Assembly (NCBI GenBank): GCA_002308615.1
Contig: DBWC01000031.1
Coordinates: 1-30,721, forward strand
Origin: Clostridiales bacterium UBA1248
GTDB taxonomy: Bacteria > Bacillota > Clostridia > Oscillospirales > CAG-272
DNA: 30,721 bases
Direction of reading: 5' to 3'
Shown: positions 25,082-30,721 of the stretch, piece after piece
Position numbering within the stretch: position 1 is the first letter of the stretch
Layout: each line of letters begins with the position of its first letter
Translations under genes and position numbers: made by a program
The notes under the pieces: model-generated
What the model was told of the DNA's origin: nothing
The model's input: the letters and a program-made list of their open reading frames with translations, nothing else
Databases searched by the model: none

Positions 25082-25107
25082 CGGCGGGAGCAAGCCCCCG
25101 CCCTACG
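25082..25107. repeat. 26-bp GC-rich hairpin repeat, copy 2
   Basis: Identical to 23353-23378 over all 26 bases and in the same orientation. It ends 15 nt before the CotH-kinase ATG, so it may form a structure in that gene's leader. Confidence 0.9.
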
Positions 25108-25122
25108 ATTGTTGGAGATAAT

Positions 25123-26967
25123 ATGAAACGTATAAAATCAATCCTTGCCGCAATACTGTCCGCCGTGCTATTATTCGCCGTCGGGTGTGATACCGCCGCG
25201 CCCGCCGTAACGGAGACGGAGACTGCCGTTTTTGAAACGGAAACGGAGGCGGAGACGGACGCGGCGACTGAGACGGAAGAGGCGAAAAAGGAAGACCCGC
25301 GCCTGTCGCCCGTGTTTTCGGTAAAGGGCGGCGTTTATTCCGAGACGCAGAGCCTTGCGTTGTCCTTACCGGAGAACGCGCCGGAGGGAGCGTATATAAC
25401 TTATACGGAAGACTGCTCCGAGCCGACGAAAAAATCAAAAAAATATGAAAGTGAAATAACCGTATTAAAAGGCGACACGTCCGTTATCCGCGCCGCGTGC
25501 TTTGATAAAGACGGAAATTATCTCGGTTTTATCAAAACGGCAACGTATATAAAAGCGGATCAGGGAAGATTCAGCACTTACGTCGTATCGCTCGTTACTG
25601 AGAAAAAGAATCTCTACGGCAAAAAGGGCATAATAGACAACCCCACAAAATCCGGCAAGGAATGGGAGCGCCCGTGCCACGTTGAAATAATTTTACCGAA
25701 CGGTGAGCGGATAATATCTCAGGACGCGGGCTTGCGTATTTTCGGCGGATCGTCAAGAGGCCTGCCGCAGAAATCCTTCCGCGTGATAGCACGACGCGAC
25801 GGATATTACGACGAGATGAAATACAACGGCAACGGCAGCTTTGACTACCCGCTGTTCGACAACAGAAAAACGCTTGACGGAGAACTGCTGCAAAGATACG
25901 ACAGATTCGTTCTGCGCAACGGCGGTAACGATTCCATACAGGCGGCGGCAGCCGATCCGGATATGATGACGCTGACGCGCGACGCGACCTCAAACGCGTT
26001 TTTCGCCGCGTACGCGCCGGAGATCGCGCACCAGACCTCGCGCTTCGCAGTCGTTTATCTTAACGGGGAATACTACGGCATCCTCGATATGAAAGAGGAT
26101 ATTAACGACGATTACATGCAGAACGTCTACGGCTTAGACAAGACCAAGGTCACCGTCATAAAGTCCGAGCTTGACACGACCCGCCATTGCGATCAGCACG
26201 AAAACGGCGGCGAATGCCGCTTTGACGACGTGTGGTTCTACTACGAGGTGGACGAGGGACCGGAAACGGAGCTTGACGAATACCTGAAAATGTGCCGCGA
26301 AGCGCGCGCGGCGTTAGGCGGCGACAAAAAAACGCTTGACGAAGCATATGAGAAGCTGTCGGAAAAGCTTGACACGGACGATTTTATGAAATACTGCGCC
26401 TTGATGCTCTATATATGCAACACCGACTGGCCGCATAACAATATCAGACTTTGGAGATATACCGGCGAGCCGATAGACGGCAACGAATACAGCGACGGGA
26501 AATGGCGTTTCACCGTGCGCGACACGGATTTCGCGTTCGGACGTTATGAATGCCTCGTTCTGCCTGAGATATACACGCAGGCGGATATGGATACGATAAA
26601 ATTCACGCTCGGCAATTTCTATAACGGCGGCTACGAGATGAAAGATAATTATCCGGATTCGCTCTACGTTCAAAGTCTTTTAGCGCTTTGCCTGCATAAC
26701 GACTCATTCAGAGCGTCGTTTATCGAATACTGCAAAACGCTTTGCTCAAGCGAAGCGGTGAGCACACTGAAAAATATAATGAGCGGTTTCGCCGAGGAAA
26801 TAAAATCAGAGCTTCCGTATCACCTCGACCGCTGGAGCGGGACGTATTACCGCGACTATACGTCAAAGATTTGGAAAAGAAACACAAGAAATATGGAAAA
26901 ATGGGCTGAGAACCGTCCGAAATATTTCTTATCTTATTTAGACCAAATAAATGAATATTTTAAATAA
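25123..26967 (+). CDS. CotH-kinase family lipoprotein
   Basis: A 614-residue surface protein. The signal ends L-F-A-V-G-C, a lipobox with Cys22. An acidic Thr/Glu linker follows (to about 58), then a small beta domain at about 62-145 that resembles the chitobiase C-terminal/CHB_HEX module ('AYITYTEDCSEPTKKS', 'IRAACFDKDGNYLGF'). Residues 150-600 form a CotH kinase domain: 'YLNGEYYGILDMKEDI' (N314 on), 'DWPHNNIRLWR' (D435 on) and 'DTDFAFG' (D467, D469), which supply nucleotide and metal ligands. CotH phosphorylates spore coat proteins in Bacillus; many gut Clostridia encode extracellular homologs of unknown target. ATG follows GGAG by 6 nt. It precedes a CofE-like gene. Confidence 0.88.
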   Translation: MKRIKSILAAILSAVLLFAVGCDTAAPAVTETETAVFETETEAETDAATETEEAKKEDPRLSPVFSVKGGVYSETQSLALSLPENAPEGAYITYTEDCSEPTKKSKKYESEITVLKGDTSVIRAACFDKDGNYLGFIKTATYIKADQGRFSTYVVSLVTEKKNLYGKKGIIDNPTKSGKEWERPCHVEIILPNGERIISQDAGLRIFGGSSRGLPQKSFRVIARRDGYYDEMKYNGNGSFDYPLFDNRKTLDGELLQRYDRFVLRNGGNDSIQAAAADPDMMTLTRDATSNAFFAAYAPEIAHQTSRFAVVYLNGEYYGILDMKEDINDDYMQNVYGLDKTKVTVIKSELDTTRHCDQHENGGECRFDDVWFYYEVDEGPETELDEYLKMCREARAALGGDKKTLDEAYEKLSEKLDTDDFMKYCALMLYICNTDWPHNNIRLWRYTGEPIDGNEYSDGKWRFTVRDTDFAFGRYECLVLPEIYTQADMDTIKFTLGNFYNGGYEMKDNYPDSLYVQSLLALCLHNDSFRASFIEYCKTLCSSEAVSTLKNIMSGFAEEIKSELPYHLDRWSGTYYRDYTSKIWKRNTRNMEKWAENRPKYFLSYLDQINEYFK

Positions 26968-26985
26968 ACCGAAAGGAACACAAAA

Positions 26986-28179
26986 ATGCAAAGATTTACA
27001 GGAACCGTAAGCAGAGGAATAAGAGCGCCTATCATAAGGCAGGGAGACGATATAGCGAAGATCGTCGTTGATTCGGTCATAGCCGCGTCGGAAGGAGAGG
27101 GATTCCCGCTCCGCGACCGCGACGTTATAGCCGTAACGGAAGCCGTCGTCGGACGCGCGCAGGGCAACTACGCGACCACCGATCAGATAGCGGCTGACGT
27201 CGCCGCAAAATTCCCGGAAGGCGAGATAGGGCTTATTTTTCCGATCCTGTCAAGAAACCGTTTCGCAATATGCCTGCGCGGCATCGCCAAAGGCGTAAAA
27301 AAGATAACGCTTATGCTGTCGTATCCGTCTGACGAGGTCGGAAACCATCTGTTTGACGACGAGACGCTCGACGACGCGGACGTCGACCCGTACAGAGACG
27401 TTTTGGACGAGAAGAAATACAGAGAGCTTTTCGGCTACGTAAAGCATCCGTTCACCGGCGTCGATTACGTTGAATACTATAAAGAGCTTATAAAAGAATG
27501 CGGCGCGGACGTCGACGTTATTTTCGCAAACGACTGCCGCTCGATACTCGACTACTGCAAAAACGTCATAAACTGTGATATACACACGAGATTCAGAACG
27601 AAGAAAAAACTCATAAAAGCCGGTGCCGTAAAGGTCGTCGGACTTGACGAGATCTTGACAAAGTCAGTCGACGGCTCGGGTTATAACGAGAATTACGGTC
27701 TGCTCGGATCGAACAAAGCGACTGAAAACACCGTAAAGCTGTTTCCGCGCGACTGCGAGCCGATAGTTTTACGCATACAGGCGGAGATACTGCAGAAGAC
27801 CGGCAAACACGTAGAGGTAATGGTCTACGGCGACGGTGCGTTCAAGGACCCCGTCGGTAAGATCTGGGAGCTCGCGGACCCGGTGGTCTCACCTGCTTAC
27901 ACGCCCGGACTTGAAGGACAGCCGAACGAAGTAAAGCTGAAATATTTAGCGGACAACGATTTCGCGCACCTGAAAGGCGACGAGCTGAAAGCCGCGATAG
28001 CAGATTATATAAAGAAAAAAGATAGTAACCTTGTCGGCAAAATGGTATCGCAGGGCACGACCCCGCGCCGCCTGACCGATCTTATCGGTTCTCTCTGCGA
28101 CCTGACCTCCGGCTCCGGCGATAAAGGCACGCCGATAATACTCGTGCAGGGTTACTTTGATAACATGACGGCGGAATAA
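26986..28179 (+). CDS. CofE-like (F420-0:gamma-glutamyl ligase family) protein
   Basis: A 397-residue protein of the F420-0:gamma-glutamyl ligase family, which adds glutamate to cofactor F420 in archaea and actinobacteria. Family features include the N-terminal 'RAPIIRQGDDIAKIV', 'RDRDVIAVTEAVVGRAQG', and 'NYGLLGSNKATENTVKLFPRDC' (a stretch that ends in the substrate pocket; shown in part as 'GLLGSNKATENTVKL'). It is longer than archaeal CofE (about 250), matching the Firmicute version. No other F420 gene (cofC, cofD, fbiC) is in the window. Its true substrate is therefore open. ATG follows AAAGGA. It lies 18 nt after the CotH gene and ends at a terminator. Confidence 0.82.
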   Translation: MQRFTGTVSRGIRAPIIRQGDDIAKIVVDSVIAASEGEGFPLRDRDVIAVTEAVVGRAQGNYATTDQIAADVAAKFPEGEIGLIFPILSRNRFAICLRGIAKGVKKITLMLSYPSDEVGNHLFDDETLDDADVDPYRDVLDEKKYRELFGYVKHPFTGVDYVEYYKELIKECGADVDVIFANDCRSILDYCKNVINCDIHTRFRTKKKLIKAGAVKVVGLDEILTKSVDGSGYNENYGLLGSNKATENTVKLFPRDCEPIVLRIQAEILQKTGKHVEVMVYGDGAFKDPVGKIWELADPVVSPAYTPGLEGQPNEVKLKYLADNDFAHLKGDELKAAIADYIKKKDSNLVGKMVSQGTTPRRLTDLIGSLCDLTSGSGDKGTPIILVQGYFDNMTAE

Positions 28180-28233
28180 ACGCGCAGCAAAGCAGGGCTC
28201 AGCGCCTGCTGCGACCCGCCGAAAAAAACAAAA

Positions 28234-28267
28234 AAACTGATAAGGTGTTTTTGCTCCTTGTCAGTTT
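28234..28267. terminator. Bidirectional intrinsic terminator
   Basis: A 12-bp stem AAACTGATAAGG/CCTTGTCAGTTT with one G-T wobble and a 10-nt loop, with A-rich sequence to the left and T-rich to the right. It ends the CofE-like gene (+) and overlaps the last codons of the dehydrogenase gene (-). A second imperfect GC-rich hairpin lies just before it at about 28182-28212. Confidence 0.85.
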
Positions 28268-29022
28268 CTTTTTATCTTTGCAATAAATCTCGTCTTTATT
28301 CCCGCCGGCACGACGCGCGCAAGACGGTTGTAAAATCCGGGAACTATCGTTTTTTTGCCTTTAAAAAATTTCTTTACCGCGTATTCCGCGGCTTTTTTCG
28401 CGGGCATAGCGCCCTTCGGCTTTTTTGCGCTTGCGTGCTCAAAAAACTCCGTGTCGAGCGGACCGGGGCAGAGAGAAGATACGGTCACACCGTATTTTTT
28501 TGCCTCGTGTCTGATCGCCAGCGTATAACTGTGCAGATACGCCTTTGACGCGTAGTAAGACGCCGTGTAAGGTCCCGGCTGAAACGCGCCGACGGAGCAG
28601 ACGTTTAAAAGTGCGCCGTATCCGCGGCCGCACGCGTCCGACAAAAACAGCTTCGTAAGCGTCACGGCGGAGTTAACGTTTATTTCCGTCATATCACAGT
28701 CTGTTTTCTCGGGCACGATCCACGCTTCGCCCGAGGCGCCGATACCGGCGTTGTTTACAAGCACGGACAGCTCTATCCCATCCGCTTTTATACGCTTGTA
28801 AAGCTGCTTTGCCTCGCCCGGAACGGACAGGTCGGCAGAATAAACATACGCTTTAGTCGGCAGTTTTTCGGCGAGTGCGGAAAGCGCTTTTTCGTCCCTG
28901 CCGGACAAAACTATATCAAATCCGCGCTCTGCAAGCTGCAACGCAAGTTCATAACCGAGACCGCGGGAGGCGCCCGTAACAAGCGCCGCCCCGCGGTCAA
29001 AAAGATCATTAAAATTCCGCAT
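28261..29022 (-). CDS. Short-chain dehydrogenase/reductase
   Basis: A 253-residue classical SDR oxidoreductase. It has 'TGASRGLG' (16-23, NAD(P) binding), 'NNAG' (90-93), Ser143, and the Tyr156/Lys160 YxxxK catalytic pair. The Rossmann fold starts at residue 11. An Arg in 'LSGRDEKAL' after the second strand favours NADPH. Substrate unknown; it resembles generic gut Clostridia SDRs. ATG 29022 overlaps the asnS stop by 14 nt, so it is the second gene of that operon. A longer start at 29052 is possible but would add 10 residues before the fold. Confidence 0.88.
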   Translation of the reverse strand: MRNFNDLFDRGAALVTGASRGLGYELALQLAERGFDIVLSGRDEKALSALAEKLPTKAYVYSADLSVPGEAKQLYKRIKADGIELSVLVNNAGIGASGEAWIVPEKTDCDMTEINVNSAVTLTKLFLSDACGRGYGALLNVCSVGAFQPGPYTASYYASKAYLHSYTLAIRHEAKKYGVTVSSLCPGPLDTEFFEHASAKKPKGAMPAKKAAEYAVKKFFKGKKTIVPGFYNRLARVVPAGIKTRFIAKIKRN

Positions 29023-30403
29023 TTTTCGGTGTTCTCGGATATGCGATAACATCTCTTATGTTATCTATACCAGTTACGAATCTCATCATTCTCTCAACGC
29101 CCATGCCGAAGCCGCTGTGCGTGGCCGTGCCGAATCTGCGAAGATCGAGATACCAGCCGTATTCGTCGGGATCGAGCCCCATTTCGTTGATACGCTGTAA
29201 AAGTACGTCGTATCTCGCCTCACGCTCGGACGCGCCGACTATCTCGCCCAAGCCCGGGAAGAGCAGGTCGGTCGCGGCGACCGTTTCGTTATCGTCGTTT
29301 ACCTTCATATAAAACGCCTTGTGCCCCTTCGGATAATCGGTGACGAATACCGGACGTCCGAAGTATTCCTCGGCTAAATATTTTTCGTATTCGGTCTGTA
29401 TCGCGCAGTCGTCGGTAACGGGTATCTCAAACTGCTTGCCGGATTCTTTTAAAATCTTTATCGCTTCCTTGTGCGTTATGCGCGCAAAATCACAGGAAAC
29501 GGTGTGCTTCAGTTTCTCTATAAGTCCCGGTTCGATGAATTTGTCAAAGAACGCAAGCTCGTCCGGACAGTGCTCCATAACGTAGCTTATGATGTACTTT
29601 GACATTTCTTCAATCGTTGCTATAAGCCCGTCAAGATCGCAGAACGCCATTTCCGGCTCTACCTGCCAGAACTCGGCGGCGTGACGCGGCGTGTTGGAGT
29701 TTTCCGCGCGGAACGACGGGCCGAACGTGTAAACGTTGCGGAGCGCTAAAGCAAACGGCTCGACGTTCAGCTGACCGCTGACCGTCATATAAGTCTTTTT
29801 GCCGAAGAAATCCTTTGTATAATCGACTTTGCCTTCTTCGTCAAGCGGAACGTTTGCCGGATCGATGGTCGTTATACGGAACGTCTCGCCCGCGCCCTCG
29901 CAGTCGGACGTCGTGATGCACGGCGTCGTGACGTTGACAAAGCCTCTGTCCGTCAGATATTTGTGGATCGCGAACGTAAGGATCGAACGCACTCTGAACA
30001 CAGCGGAGAACGTGTTGGTCCTCGGACGCAGATGCGGTATCGTGCGCAGATATTCAAAGCCGTGGCGTTTCTTCTGTAACGGATAGCTCGGGTCGCACGC
30101 GCCTTCTATATTTATTTTGTCGGCGTGTATCTCGTACGCCTGCTGACTGCCGGGCGTGTGTATGAGCTTGCCGGTGACGATAACGCAGGAGCCGGTAGAT
30201 AACGCGTCGACAGCTTCAACGTCCGGAAGCTCCGGCGAATAAACTATCTGCAAAGTGTTATAGCAGGTGCCGTCGTAAAGCTCGATAAAGCCGACGTTCT
30301 TGCTGCGGCGCGCGGTCCTTATCCAGCCGCCGGTCACGACGGTCTTGTCGGTAAGCTCCGCGGCTTTTTCGAATATTTCTTTTATTGATGTGACGTTCAT
30401 CAT
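29009..30403 (-). CDS. asnS: Asparaginyl-tRNA synthetase
   Basis: A 464-residue class II aminoacyl-tRNA synthetase that charges tRNA-Asn. An OB-fold anticodon domain covers about 15-110. The catalytic domain has 'EGAGETFRIT', the AsnS-specific block that distinguishes it from AspRS, motif 2 'FGPSFRAENSNTPRHAAEF', and motif 3 'GFGMGVERMMRF'. ATG 30403 (or the adjacent one at 30400) follows AAGGA by 10 nt; a GTG at 30412 is too close to that site. No T-box was found in its short leader. It starts an operon with the SDR gene. Confidence 0.96.
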   Translation of the reverse strand: MMNVTSIKEIFEKAAELTDKTVVTGGWIRTARRSKNVGFIELYDGTCYNTLQIVYSPELPDVEAVDALSTGSCVIVTGKLIHTPGSQQAYEIHADKINIEGACDPSYPLQKKRHGFEYLRTIPHLRPRTNTFSAVFRVRSILTFAIHKYLTDRGFVNVTTPCITTSDCEGAGETFRITTIDPANVPLDEEGKVDYTKDFFGKKTYMTVSGQLNVEPFALALRNVYTFGPSFRAENSNTPRHAAEFWQVEPEMAFCDLDGLIATIEEMSKYIISYVMEHCPDELAFFDKFIEPGLIEKLKHTVSCDFARITHKEAIKILKESGKQFEIPVTDDCAIQTEYEKYLAEEYFGRPVFVTDYPKGHKAFYMKVNDDNETVAATDLLFPGLGEIVGASEREARYDVLLQRINEMGLDPDEYGWYLDLRRFGTATHSGFGMGVERMMRFVTGIDNIRDVIAYPRTPKNAEF

Positions 30404-30436
30404 AAATCTCACGTCCTTTCGGAAAATTGATAAGTT

Positions 30437-30465
30437 ATTTTACCACAAAAACAAATTTATTTCAA
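30437..30465 (-). promoter_or_regulatory. Sigma-A promoter of asnS-SDR operon
   Basis: On the minus strand TTGAAA (30465-30460), a 17-bp spacer and TAAAAT (30442-30437). The start near 30430 leaves a short leader of about 27 nt. Confidence 0.82.
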
Positions 30466-30526
30466 TACCTTTTTTGAATTTTTTTAAAGAATAAAAAAGA
30501 AAGAATAAATAATAAAGAATAAAAAT

Positions 30527-30721
30527 CGGTGTCGGCGATGCCGACGATTTGTGCGCCGTGCCGGCGCGCTTGGGGCTCCCCACCCGTGAACCCCCATTGC
30601 TCACGAGTTCGCAACGGGGAACCCCGGCACCCGTGAACCCCCATTGCTCACGAGTTCGCAACGGGGAACCCCGGCACCCGTGAACCTCCAAAAACTCGTT
30701 CCTCGTTTTTGGAGAACCCCG
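30527..30721. repeat. Repeat element with shared head, running off the window
   Basis: Positions 30527-30581 match the left end of the element at 24828: the hairpin GTCGGC-GAT-GCCGAC, then GCGCC and CGCGCTTGGGGCTCCC. The interior is different and holds the tandem repeat at 30582. No gene is visible in this 308-bp gap beyond the asnS promoter, and short antisense frames here are repeat-derived. Confidence 0.75.
30582..30721. repeat. 47-bp tandem repeat with hairpin units
   Basis: Copies 1 (30582-30628) and 2 (30629-30675) are identical 47-mers starting ACCCGTGAAC. Copy 3 (30676 to the edge) keeps the flanks but has a different core. Copies 1 and 2 fold as CCCCATTGC/GCAACGGGG with one mismatch. 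Copy 3 folds as a perfect CTCCAAAAAC/GTTTTTGGAG stem. The array may continue past the window. Confidence 0.92.

Noticed and set aside
24852..25121. Possible coding sequence inside the repeat element (+)
   Set aside because: It is made of GC-biased palindromic sequence, has no ribosome site or protein-like pattern, and the element head recurs elsewhere as non-coding DNA.
30440..30691. Possible minus-strand gene in the repeat at the window end
   Set aside because: The frame repeats with the 47-bp unit and is low complexity; it also runs into the asnS promoter.
30582..30721. Possible CRISPR array in the tandem repeat
   Set aside because: The units are contiguous with no unique spacers, and no cas genes are nearby.

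Overview
The window looks like a chromosomal segment of an uncultured, spore-forming Clostridia-type Firmicute, probably a gut or rumen commensal. This rests on paired spoVAD/spoVAE genes, a bacterial V-type ATPase operon, a T-box leader, dockerin and cohesin modules, a CotH-kinase lipoprotein, consensus sigma-A promoters with 17-bp spacers, and strong GGAGG ribosome sites. Base composition is near 50% GC in genes, with AT-rich intergenic promoters. No rRNA, tRNA, CRISPR array, phage or complete transposon was seen.

Layout. 1-1970 (-): an hflK/hflC (SPFH) pair behind a perfect sigma-A promoter. 2057-3419 (+): spoVAD and spoVAE. 3490-4359 (+): a secreted dockerin/DUF4358-like protein with its own promoter. 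4371-12912 (-): a complete nine-gene V-ATPase operon (G/H-I-K-E-C-F-A-B-D) ending at a bidirectional terminator. Its K subunit carries all the Na+-ligand residues known from Enterococcus hirae, so a sodium pump is predicted. 13052-15660 (+): two translationally coupled secreted genes, a transglutaminase with a dockerin and a membrane-anchored cohesin with a long acidic Thr-rich linker.

15672-18422: two genes transcribed divergently from back-to-back consensus promoters, a sialate O-acetylesterase-like esterase (-) and an orphan Card1/DUF1887-like protein (CARF-like fold plus PD-(D/E)XK nuclease) (+). 18412-21946 (-): a T-box leader followed by an AMP-forming acyl-CoA synthetase, a xylose-isomerase-like TIM-barrel protein and an amidohydrolase with tightly packed or overlapping junctions. 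22004-23896 (-): aspartate kinase behind a small unknown gene. 24083-24817 (+): an AT-rich orphan lipoprotein. 24828-25107: MITE-like and palindromic intergenic repeats. 25123-28179 (+): a CotH-kinase lipoprotein and a CofE-like ligase. 28261-30465 (-): asnS and a short-chain dehydrogenase. 30527-30721: a second repeat element sharing its head with the one at 24828, with a 47-bp tandem repeat that runs off the window.

The most interesting points are the coupled dockerin/cohesin pair, the Card1-like nuclease with no CRISPR system in sight, the T-box in front of an acyl-CoA synthetase operon, and the repeat element whose units keep a hairpin although its arms have been replaced. All functional calls come from reading motifs by eye; no database search was run.
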